This document shows, piece after piece, positions 1-5,084 of a DNA stretch of 5,456 bases; the stretch's first letter is position 1, and every line of letters starts with the position of its first letter. The DNA is from an uncultured cyanobacterium (GTDB lineage Bacteria > Cyanobacteriota > Cyanobacteriia > PCC-6307 > Cyanobiaceae). The stretch covers positions 1 through 5,456 of the forward strand of contig CAIXOZ010000099.1 of NCBI GenBank assembly GCA_903921295.1, in the 5' to 3' direction. The notes under the pieces were generated by a model. The model was not told the origin of the DNA, made no database searches, and saw only the letters and a list, made by a program, of their open reading frames with translations. The translations under genes and the position numbers were made by a program.

Positions 1-523
1 GGGGCCGGGCTTTTTTGTAAAGCCGCGGCACGGTTTCGATGTTGTGGTTCAGCACATGGGGCGCGGCGTCCATCACCACGGCCAGGGCGTCCCAGTTGCC
101 GCAGAAATCCGGGATCAGTAGCTCGATCGTGGTGAGTGGCGAGCGCTGCTTCACCTGCTCGATGCAAGCCACAAATTGGCTGGCGCCGCCATCGGCCAGG
201 TCGTCGCGGTTCACCGAGGTGATCACCACATGCTTCAGGCCCAGCCTTGCCACCGCCTGACCGAGGCGCTCGGGTTCGCTGGGATCAAGGGCGCGCACGC
301 TCTTGTCGAAGTCGATGTCGCAGTAGGGGCAGGCGCGGGTGCAGCCGGGCCCCATGATCAGGAAGGTGGCGGTGCCGCCGGCGAAGCATTCGCCGATGTT
401 GGGGCAGCTGGCCTCCTGGCAGACCGTGTTCAGCTTCAGGTCGAGCAGCAGGTCGGCCACCTCGCCGATCCGTTCGCGCTGGGGGGCCTTGACGCGTAAC
501 CAGTCGGGCTTGGAGACGGTCAA
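1..523 (-). CDS. lipA: Lipoyl synthase (LipA), N-terminal part, cut by window edge
   Basis: Radical-SAM enzyme that inserts two sulfur atoms into octanoyl groups on lipoyl-dependent proteins (pyruvate dehydrogenase E2, glycine cleavage H protein); cytoplasmic. The visible 174 codons contain both diagnostic cysteine sets. C35, C40 and C46 (CX4CX5C, in TVCQEASCPNIGEC) bind the auxiliary 4Fe-4S cluster that donates sulfur. C61, C65 and C68 (CX3CX2C, in GCTRACPYCDIDF) bind the SAM cluster. Further family motifs are SKPDWLRVKAP near the N-terminus, VVITSVNRDDLADGG and LIPDFCGN, and the visible part ends in NHNIETVPRLYKKARP. The start is set at TTG 521-523. The frame is open back to an in-frame TGA at 602-604, and TTG is the only ATG/GTG/TTG codon before the conserved N-terminal motif. 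I see no clear Shine-Dalgarno sequence before it. The family is usually near 290-300 residues, so about 40% is missing off the left edge. Identity is secure; the exact start is less so. Confidence 0.95.
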   Translation of the reverse strand, partial: MTVSKPDWLRVKAPQRERIGEVADLLLDLKLNTVCQEASCPNIGECFAGGTATFLIMGPGCTRACPYCDIDFDKSVRALDPSEPERLGQAVARLGLKHVVITSVNRDDLADGGASQFVACIEQVKQRSPLTTIELLIPDFCGNWDALAVVMDAAPHVLNHNIETVPRLYKKARP

Positions 524-605
524 GGCAGGGAGCGCAGCCGATGTTGAGCACTCTAGAAAGCGGTCCTTTCTGGGCTCGACCCTCGATCCTTTAAAGTCGC
601 CTCAT
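524..605. promoter_or_regulatory. Divergent lipA / tRNA-Pro intergenic region with TTTAAA box and small hairpin
   Basis: This 82-base gap must hold the promoter of the tRNA and possibly that of lipA. TTTAAA at 590-595 is palindromic and could act as a -10 box on either strand. On the plus strand it would place transcription start within a few bases of the tRNA 5' end at 606, but only a weak TTTCTG (567-572) lies at -35 spacing. A perfect 6-bp inverted repeat, AGAAAG (555-560) and CTTTCT (566-571) around CGGTC, lies in the lipA leader. It extends to 8 pairs if T554-G572 wobble and C553-G573 are counted. The promoter call is inference from short, degenerate boxes. Confidence 0.35.
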
Positions 606-679
606 CGGGATGTAGCGCAGCTTGGTAGCGCACTTCGTTCGGGACGAAGGGGCCGCAGGTTCGAATCCTGTCATCCCGA
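606..679 (+). tRNA. tRNA-Pro (anticodon CGG)
   Basis: A complete 74-base cloverleaf can be read. The acceptor stem CGGGATG (606-612) pairs perfectly with CATCCCG (672-678), followed by discriminator A679. The D arm GCGC-AGCTTGGTA-GCGC contains the GG of the D loop. The anticodon arm CTTCG-TTCGGGA-CGAAG gives anticodon CGG, which reads proline codon CCG. The T arm GCAGG-TTCGAAT-CCTGT closes with one G-T pair. No CCA is encoded; the gene runs straight into a T6 tract (680-685) that may aid termination. A CGG-anticodon proline tRNA suits a GC-rich genome that uses CCG often, as the genes here do. It is transcribed divergently from lipA and convergently with the cobalamin gene. Confidence 0.97.
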
Positions 680-693
680 TTTTTTGATCTGCT

Positions 694-755
694 GCCAGCT
701 CTCAACGTGCTCGACCACGTGGCCCGCTCTTGGCGGGCCCTCCGGTTGAGCTGGC
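694..755. repeat. Nested inverted repeat between convergent tRNA-Pro and cbiG-cobJ
   Basis: The outer arms GCCAGCT-CT-CAAC (694-706) and GTTGAGCTGGC (745-755) pair over 11 bp with a 2-base bulge. Inside, GGCCCGC (721-727) and GCGGGCC (733-739) form a perfect 7-bp stem around TCTTG. CCACGTGG (715-722) is a further palindrome. The position between convergent genes suggests a bidirectional transcription barrier. However, no T tract follows on either strand, so it is not a textbook intrinsic terminator. The remainder of 680-827 holds no gene that I can see. Confidence 0.6.
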
Positions 756-807
756 GTTGCACTGACACCAGTTCCTGTGATGGCATGGTCTGAGGGGCCT
801 CGTCTGG

Positions 808-823
808 CGCGCCGGCTGGCGCG
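808..823 (-). terminator. GC hairpin just after cbiG-cobJ stop, possible terminator
   Basis: CGCGCC (808-813) and GGCGCG (818-823) form a perfect 6-bp all-GC stem around GGCT, starting 4 bases past the TAA stop of the minus-strand cobalamin gene (828-830). The sequence CTGGCGCG is also directly repeated at 804-811 and 816-823. There is no following U tract on the minus strand. It is therefore a weak terminator candidate that may instead protect the mRNA 3' end. Confidence 0.35.
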
Positions 824-827
824 ACCC

Positions 828-2813
828 TTAGGCCAGCTCCGCCCCGGGGTAGCCGCGGGGGGTCACCATCCTTCCGGCTGCGATCCGGCTGCTGCTGTTG
901 CCCACCAGCACCAGGGTGAGCATGTCGACGCTTTCGAGCGGCAGCGCTCCGAGGGTGCAGAAGCGCACCTCCTCCTCGCGTCGTCCCAGCTGGCGGGCCA
1001 GCACCACCGGTGTCTCCGGGCCCCTCCCTTCCAGCAGCAGCTCCCGGGCCCGTCCCAGCTGCCAGTCGCGCCCGAGCGAGCGCGGGTTGTAGAGCGCCAC
1101 CACGAAATCACCGCTGGCGGCGGCGGCGAGGCGCTTCTCGATCACCGGCCAGGGGGTGAGGCGATCGCTGAGGCTGATCGTGCAGAAGTCGTGCATCAGG
1201 GGCGCGCCGGCGCGGGCGGCCGCCAGCTGCAGGGCTGACAGGCCCGGATGCACCGTGAACTCCGGCTGCTCGATCGGCTCCAGCGCCATCCATTGCTCCA
1301 GCGCCAGCCCAGCCATTCCATAGATGCCGCTGTCGCCGGAGGAGATCAGGGCCACGTTCAGGCCCTGGCGGGCCAGATCAAGAGCCTGCCGGCAGCGTTC
1401 ACGCTCCTCTGTCAGGCGGCCATCCAGCCGCAGCTGATCGGGGCGCCGCAGAGGTTCGAGCAGATCCAGATAGAGCCCGTAGCCCACCCAGACGCTGCAG
1501 CGGCTGAGGGCGCTGCGGGCATCGCCGCTGAGCAGGTCGAGGGCGCCGGGCCCACTGCCGATCAGATGCAGGGAGCCGCTGGCTGGCTGCCATTGCCCCT
1601 GCATCTGCGCCACCGCCAGGGTGGCGGCGCCGCGTTGTTCCGGGGTCCGGGCATGGGCGATCACCTTGGGCACCCGCAGCACGACGCCAGCACCGGCCGC
1701 CAGCAGGGCCGCCGCTTCAGCCACGCTGGCGGTGCCCATCTCCCGGGCCACGGCGGCGGATGGATTGGGCACCGGTTGGGCGGCCAGGGCCTCGGAGTTG
1801 AACAGCAACAACGGCCAGCCGCGGGCAGCGGCCAGGGCCAGCAGCGCCGGTTCATCCCCTTTGCGATCGATGCTGGCCAGGCCCGCCACGGCCAGTTCGG
1901 AAAGGCCGTGACTCGCCAGGGTGCGTCTGATCAGATCGTCGATCAACGTCAGGCTGGTGTCGCGTTCGCAGCCCACGCCGAGCCAGAGGCAGGGCGGATG
2001 CCAGTGACAGTGGCGCGTTGATCCGGAATCTGTGTCTGGACCGATCCAGAGCTGGAGCGGCGGCATGGGGCTCAGGCCGGTCTGGGCGGGCGCCGCGAGC
2101 CCCCCGGGGCCGATGGCCGCCAGAGGGGCCTCGTCTGCGACGGAGGCGGTGACGGCTTCAGCCTGAAGGGCCTCAGCGACGGCCATGGTCAGGTGGAGGT
2201 TGGATGCCGCGCTGGCCTCCAGCTCCTGCCAGAACACCAGGCCACCGCTCTGATGCACCCCGAGCGGAGACGCGCCTGTCGCCGCCTGCTGCATCAAGGC
2301 GCTCCAGTCGCCCTGACCGCGTTTCCAGCCCCAGGCCTCGCCGAAGTGATCAAGGGCCAGCCGTCCTTCGTGGTGGCTGGCGCCGGTGATCACGGCGGTG
2401 CCGCCGAGCAGGGCGGCCAGCTCCGTGGCCAGATCCTCGCCGCCACCACCGTGGCCGCCGAGGATCGGCACCACATAGCGGCCGGCCGGATCGATCACCA
2501 GCACGGCCGGATCGCATCCTTTGTGCTGCAGCAGCGGAGCCACCAGACGCAGCACCGCACCGCAGGCGCCCACGGCCACCAGGGGGCCGCCACGGTGCCA
2601 GCGTTCGGCCACGAGATCGGCCAGGCCGCCGCCGGCAGCGGGCTGCCGCACCTGCTCCAGGCCCAGCTCCTGCCACTGTGCGGGGGTGATCGAGGCGGCC
2701 AGCAGCAGATCACCACAACGGCCGGCGCCCTGCAGCTGAGCCAGCACTGCAAGACCCGTCCGGCCCAGCCCAAGGCCCCAGGCCTGAGTCGGTTGCTCCC
2801 TCAGGGCGTTCAA
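828..2813 (-). CDS. cobJ: Bifunctional CbiG-CobJ: cobalt-precorrin-5A hydrolase / (cobalt-)precorrin-3B C17-methyltransferase
   Basis: A 661-residue fusion of two corrin-ring enzymes. The CbiG half (about 1-405) opens the ring lactone of cobalt-precorrin-5A. Its central domain shows VGACGAVLRLVAPLL, PAVLVIDPAGRYVVPILGGH and a GGHGGGGEDLA loop (about 80-145). Its C-terminal domain begins LWLGVGCERDTSL (276-288) and includes GLASIDRKGDEPAL (311-324). The CobJ half (about 413-655) ring-contracts and methylates C17 using SAM. It shows the SAM-binding LIGSGPG (417-423), SSGDSGIYGMAG (491-502), VHPGLSALQLAAARAGAPLMHDF (521-543) and VALYNPRS (572-579). A region of about 100 residues (175-275), Ala/Pro-rich in its second half, links the CbiG central and C-terminal domains. 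The start is TTG, 4 bases after an AGAGGTG ribosome site, and it overlaps the upstream lipoprotein stop. Fusion of cbiG with cobJ is known in cyanobacteria, which make pseudocobalamin. The reactions are assigned from family knowledge. Confidence 0.93.
   Translation of the reverse strand: MNALREQPTQAWGLGLGRTGLAVLAQLQGAGRCGDLLLAASITPAQWQELGLEQVRQPAAGGGLADLVAERWHRGGPLVAVGACGAVLRLVAPLLQHKGCDPAVLVIDPAGRYVVPILGGHGGGGEDLATELAALLGGTAVITGASHHEGRLALDHFGEAWGWKRGQGDWSALMQQAATGASPLGVHQSGGLVFWQELEASAASNLHLTMAVAEALQAEAVTASVADEAPLAAIGPGGLAAPAQTGLSPMPPLQLWIGPDTDSGSTRHCHWHPPCLWLGVGCERDTSLTLIDDLIRRTLASHGLSELAVAGLASIDRKGDEPALLALAAARGWPLLLFNSEALAAQPVPNPSAAVAREMGTASVAEAAALLAAGAGVVLRVPKVIAHARTPEQRGAATLAVAQMQGQWQPASGSLHLIGSGPGALDLLSGDARSALSRCSVWVGYGLYLDLLEPLRRPDQLRLDGRLTEERERCRQALDLARQGLNVALISSGDSGIYGMAGLALEQWMALEPIEQPEFTVHPGLSALQLAAARAGAPLMHDFCTISLSDRLTPWPVIEKRLAAAASGDFVVALYNPRSLGRDWQLGRARELLLEGRGPETPVVLARQLGRREEEVRFCTLGALPLESVDMLTLVLVGNSSSRIAAGRMVTPRGYPGAELA
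1161..1168. repeat. HIP1 octamer GCGATCGC
   Basis: One copy of the highly iterated palindrome typical of many cyanobacterial genomes lies inside the CobJ half. Only this exact copy was found in the window. It supports the cyanobacterial assignment weakly, since one occurrence in 5.4 kb of GC-rich DNA could be chance. Confidence 0.8.
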
Positions 2814-4654
2814 GCGGCACCTCTGCGCAGGCCGGAGAACAACCCTTGCTTCTTCGGCCGGATCAGGCTCCCATCCGGGTTCAGTTCACTGCGGGCCGAT
2901 GGCATGGCAGCAGCCTGCCCGATCGCTGGCTCCCCCGCATCCTGGTCGGTACCAGACGACTCTTCCTGGCTGGAGCCGACCTCTGGCGTTCCGATCTGAG
3001 CCGGTGGTTCCTCGGGGCTCGTCGGCGCTGTTGTTGCTGGGGTGGTCGGGCTCGCCTCGGCGGGTGAGGGTTGCTCCGATCGGGCGGCTGTGATGGGGGG
3101 ATCAGCCTTCCCAGGGCCGGGGTTCGTGGCGTTCGGCGAGCTGGCTGCAGGCCCTGGGCTCGCTGCATCCTGGCGCGCGCTGTCAGGGGTGTCGGCGGCT
3201 CCGATCAGCGCCGAGGCCTCCTTGGTCGCGGCATCTCCTGGCGCGGCGGAGGGGCGCGGTTGGCTTGCCTCCATCGGCCCGGTGGCTGGGGCGGAGTCGC
3301 TGGCGCCGGTGGTTGTGGGGGGCGTTGCCCATCGGCTGGGCAGGGGGGTGGCAGCGCTGCTGGCTGACTGTGGATCCATCGCGGATGGTCTGGGCAGCTG
3401 GCCGCTGTCCGAGGCCGGACTCGCAGGCGTCGTCTCTCCAGCAGCCGCATCGCTCCTGTCGACGCCGGCGCTGTCGTTGCTGTCGCCGCCAATGCTGCTG
3501 CGGTCAGCTTCAGGGCTGTCGGCGCCGGCCTGAACAGCCGCGACGGCCCCTTTCTCAGGAGAGCCCTCAGGGGTGGCCAGTGGGCTGCGCTCCAGTGCCG
3601 ATGGGCGTGCCGGTGGGCGTGCCGGTGGCGCGGGGGCTGGCGGCGTGGAGGAAGGGACTGTGGCGGAAGCTGCCGCCATCGTTGCCATGTCGTCGGATCG
3701 GGCCGGGGTGGTGCTGGGCGGCGGTCCTTCGCCGAGCAGGATCGCCTGCTCTTCCGCGTTCAGGGCCTGGCTGTTCCACACGGGCCGCTCGCCCGGACCC
3801 ACGATCACCTCCTGCACCAGGGTGTTCAAGGTCGGCGCGATCGGCTCACCGAGGCCATCGAGCAACTCGAGCACCACGGCATTGCTGCCGGCCTTGAAGC
3901 CCTTGAGCCAGAGGGGCAGGTGCCGGTCCACCTGAAAACTGTCGCCATTGACCGTGATCCGCAGTCGCCAGCGGGTGTCATCCTCGCGCAGGTGCTGCAG
4001 GGGGGCATCCCAGAGCAGCCAGTCGATCAGCACCGGTTCACTGCCGCCAACCGTCGGCGGGCTGACGGGCCGCAGCTGCGGTTCGCCGTTGGAGGGCTGG
4101 GTCAGGGGCGTCGGCGCGACCCGGTGCACCGTGATCTGGCTGCTGGCCCCAGGGGCCTTGACCGCTTCCCCCCAGGGTCGGGCGGCATAGGCGGTGATCC
4201 TGTGGCTGCCGGGGCTGAGGGGATCAAGGTTGAGCCGAACCTTTGCCTTGTCTGTCTCTCCCTTCATGGGGACGGCCACGGTCGTGCGGATCGGCGCCTG
4301 GTCATCGATCTGCACCACCAGATGGGGACCGAGGCCAAGACTGCCGGCATCGACCAGCGGCCAGTCGCGCACAGTGATCTCCAGGGTCCAGGTTCCTGGC
4401 GGCAGCAGGCTGCCATCGGCGGGGGCCTGGATCGTCACCCGCGGCTGGTGGCGGTCGAGCACCGCTTTCAGTTGTGTCACGGCCCCCGGCGGGGCCACCT
4501 CCTGCAGGCTTCCGGTCTTGGCGACGGTGGCGGGGTTGGTGCGCGCCCCGGGCGTGGCGGAACGCGTGCAACCGCTCAGACCGAGAATCGGGACCAGGCC
4601 AAGGACCAGGCAGAGGACCAGGACCGCGAGGCCCCGCTTCAGCGCGCCCGCCAT
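2810..4654 (-). CDS. Predicted lipoprotein with Ig-like beta domains and long Pro/Ala/Ser/Thr-rich tail, function unknown
   Basis: 614 residues, no assigned function. A lipoprotein signal peptide is clear: MAGALKRG, then a hydrophobic run (9-26), then lipobox L26-S-G-C29. The mature protein should be lipid-anchored and face the periplasm or another extracytoplasmic side. After a short linker come two likely beta-sandwich regions. The first (about 73-176) begins VTIQAPADGSLLPPGTW and contains HLVVQIDD and SPGSHRITAYA. The second (about 206-286) contains VLIDWLLWDAP, RWRLRITVNGDSF and LPLWLKGFKAGSN. These resemble extracellular Ig/fibronectin-like folds, an inference from strand patterns. Residues 310-590 are low-complexity Pro/Ala/Ser/Thr with scattered Asp/Glu. 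The extreme C-terminus is basic and distinct (RPKKQGLFSGLRRGAA). The start at 4652-4654 is chosen because GGAG (4662-4665) precedes it and it begins the signal peptide; the frame stays open to 4909 without such features. The gene is probably cotranscribed with cbiG-cobJ and divergent from psaA. Possible roles include wall-associated structural or binding protein; none is shown. Confidence 0.85.
   Translation of the reverse strand: MAGALKRGLAVLVLCLVLGLVPILGLSGCTRSATPGARTNPATVAKTGSLQEVAPPGAVTQLKAVLDRHQPRVTIQAPADGSLLPPGTWTLEITVRDWPLVDAGSLGLGPHLVVQIDDQAPIRTTVAVPMKGETDKAKVRLNLDPLSPGSHRITAYAARPWGEAVKAPGASSQITVHRVAPTPLTQPSNGEPQLRPVSPPTVGGSEPVLIDWLLWDAPLQHLREDDTRWRLRITVNGDSFQVDRHLPLWLKGFKAGSNAVVLELLDGLGEPIAPTLNTLVQEVIVGPGERPVWNSQALNAEEQAILLGEGPPPSTTPARSDDMATMAAASATVPSSTPPAPAPPARPPARPSALERSPLATPEGSPEKGAVAAVQAGADSPEADRSSIGGDSNDSAGVDRSDAAAGETTPASPASDSGQLPRPSAMDPQSASSAATPLPSRWATPPTTTGASDSAPATGPMEASQPRPSAAPGDAATKEASALIGAADTPDSARQDAASPGPAASSPNATNPGPGKADPPITAARSEQPSPAEASPTTPATTAPTSPEEPPAQIGTPEVGSSQEESSGTDQDAGEPAIGQAAAMPSARSELNPDGSLIRPKKQGLFSGLRRGAA
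2818..2824 (-). promoter_or_regulatory. Ribosome binding site for cbiG-cobJ, inside the lipoprotein 3' end
   Basis: AGAGGTG on the minus strand lies 4 bases before the TTG start at 2811-2813, within the last codons (Arg-Arg-Gly) of the upstream gene. Start and stop share TTGA (2810-2813). This supports the TTG start and points to translational coupling. Confidence 0.7.
3602..3625. repeat. Two tandem 12-base repeats in the lipoprotein tail
   Basis: TGGGCGTGCCGG occurs twice in direct succession. On the minus strand it encodes a doubled Pro-Pro-Ala-Arg unit at the start of the low-complexity tail. This suggests the tail grows or shrinks by slippage. Confidence 0.75.
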
Positions 4655-4661
4655 GGGCCAT

Positions 4662-4665
4662 CTCC
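4662..4665 (-). promoter_or_regulatory. Ribosome binding site that fixes the lipoprotein start
   Basis: GGAG on the minus strand lies 7 bases before ATG 4652-4654. Together with the signal peptide that follows, it favours this start over upstream in-frame ATG codons such as 4907-4909, which would run translation through the divergent promoter region. Confidence 0.7.
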
Positions 4666-4703
4666 GGGTTGCTGTGGCTCCATTCTGGAGGTCGGGGCCG
4701 CGC

Positions 4704-4738
4704 CTGGCTTTGTGATCACTTTTCAAGCAAAAAGCCAG
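4704..4738. repeat. Inverted repeat enclosing a GTGATCAC palindrome in the lipoprotein leader
   Basis: CTGGCTTT (4704-4711) and AAAGCCAG (4731-4738) are perfect 8-bp arms around 19 bases. GTGATCAC (4712-4719), a perfect palindrome, directly abuts the left arm. The element lies about 50 bases upstream of the lipoprotein start, so it could be an operator or a leader hairpin. GTGATCA recurs at 4919-4925 in the psaA leader. I do not recognise a known regulator site. Confidence 0.55.
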
Positions 4739-4742
4739 CTTG

Positions 4743-4748
4743 ATAATA
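4743..4748 (-). promoter_or_regulatory. Possible -10 box for the lipoprotein / cbiG-cobJ pair
   Basis: TATTAT on the minus strand is the best -10 match upstream of the lipoprotein and lies in the only AT-rich patch of the intergenic region. The expected -35 position holds CGCACT, a poor match. If real, the leader would be about 80-85 bases and would include the inverted repeat at 4704-4738. Confidence 0.35.
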
Positions 4749-4827
4749 AGCCAAGGGCCAAAAGTAGTGCGGTGGCGATGATGCGGCGCCCTGCTCAAAC
4801 CCCTTCCCCTGACTGGCTGCGTCCCGG

Positions 4828-4843
4828 GTTGAACCTTTGTAAC
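4828..4843 (-). promoter_or_regulatory. HLR1-like (RpaB) site upstream of the psaA promoter
   Basis: The minus strand reads GTTACAAA (4843-4836), an exact match to one half of the HLR1 consensus (G/T)TTACA(T/A)(T/A). A degraded second copy, GTTCAACC, follows one base later, giving a 9-base rather than 10-base period. Relative to the predicted psaA start of transcription it lies at about -58 to -43, where RpaB is reported to activate photosystem I genes. The second half-site is poor, so this is inference. Confidence 0.45.
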
Positions 4844-4850
4844 TGACGGC

Positions 4851-4879
4851 CTGAGAGGCCCGGACCTCCCCTCTATACT
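4851..4879 (+). promoter_or_regulatory. psaA promoter (-35 CTGAGA, -10 TATACT)
   Basis: The -10 TATACT (4874-4879) matches the sigma-70 consensus at 5 of 6 positions. CTGAGA (4851-4856) matches -35 at 4 of 6, with an ideal 17-base spacer. Transcription start is predicted near 4886. The -35 lies inside a perfect dyad, GGCCT-GAG-AGGCC (4848-4860), that could bind a regulator competing with RNA polymerase. No better promoter pair was seen between 4655 and 5084. Confidence 0.7.
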
Positions 4880-4885
4880 TACGCC

Positions 4886-5084
4886 AGCGGTCCCCTTGCC
4901 GGGGCCCAAGCTCCAGCTGTGATCAGCGGTTTCGGCGCTCGCCGGCCCGCTTCAGAGCTGGTGCCCATGGGATTGGTTCGCCAGTCCCATAGGGCCCACC
5001 GATTCCGCTTCCGGCCCCGGTCGGTTCAGCGCCATCGGAGGGGTGGACCTCCCACCTCGATCCCGTCCCTCGAGGAACGTCTCG
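4886..5084 (+). promoter_or_regulatory. Structured psaA 5' leader, likely psaA RNA-type cis element
   Basis: About 199 bases separate the predicted transcription start from the psaA ATG, with no convincing coding sequence. Candidate hairpins tile most of it: GG-T-CCCC / GGGG-C-CC (4889-4907); CCAGCT / AGCTGG (4913-4918, 4956-4961) enclosing AGCGG / CCGCT (4925-4929, 4947-4951) and CGGC / GCCG (4933-4936, 4941-4944); the strong stem at 4963-4995; ACCGA-CCG / CGG-TCGGT (4998-5025); and GGTGG / CCACC (5042-5056). A cis-regulatory psaA RNA class with several hairpins, often with UNCG loops, is known upstream of cyanobacterial psaAB. Matching this leader to it is from memory and needs a covariance search. 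The role would be control of psaAB translation or mRNA stability. Confidence 0.6.
4963..4995 (+). promoter_or_regulatory. 14-bp hairpin with UUCG tetraloop in psaA leader
   Basis: Bases 4963-4976 pair with 4981-4995: GCCC, then ATGGGATTGG, loop TTCG (4977-4980), then CCAGTCCCAT, one bulged A (4991), and GGGC. Only one pair (T4973-G4984) is a wobble. The stem is too long and regular to be a chance product of GC content. The UUCG is closed by G-C rather than the extra-stable C-G. Confidence 0.85.

Noticed and set aside
285..551. 88-residue minus-strand frame with an ATG near the lipA start
   Set aside because: It is the wrong frame of lipA; the correct frame carries both cysteine motifs.
553..786. 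77-residue minus-strand open frame overlapping the tRNA
   Set aside because: Its middle is the antisense translation of tRNA-Pro, a common false gene.
1248..2021. 257-residue plus-strand open frame
   Set aside because: Antisense to the well-supported cbiG-cobJ gene; long antisense frames are expected at this GC content and the product resembles no family.
2193..2999. 268-residue plus-strand open frame
   Set aside because: Antisense shadow spanning the cbiG-cobJ/lipoprotein junction, with no recognisable motif.
4655..4909. 85-residue N-terminal extension of the lipoprotein
   Set aside because: It would bury the lipoprotein signal peptide and run through the psaA promoter; ATG 4652-4654 has a ribosome site and begins the signal peptide.
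5064..5079. Quasi-palindrome CGT-C-CCTCGAGG-A-ACG covering the psaA ribosome site, considered as a translation switch
   Set aside because: Its centre leaves no loop, so it cannot form the full hairpin in RNA; as DNA symmetry it is probably chance in GC-rich sequence.
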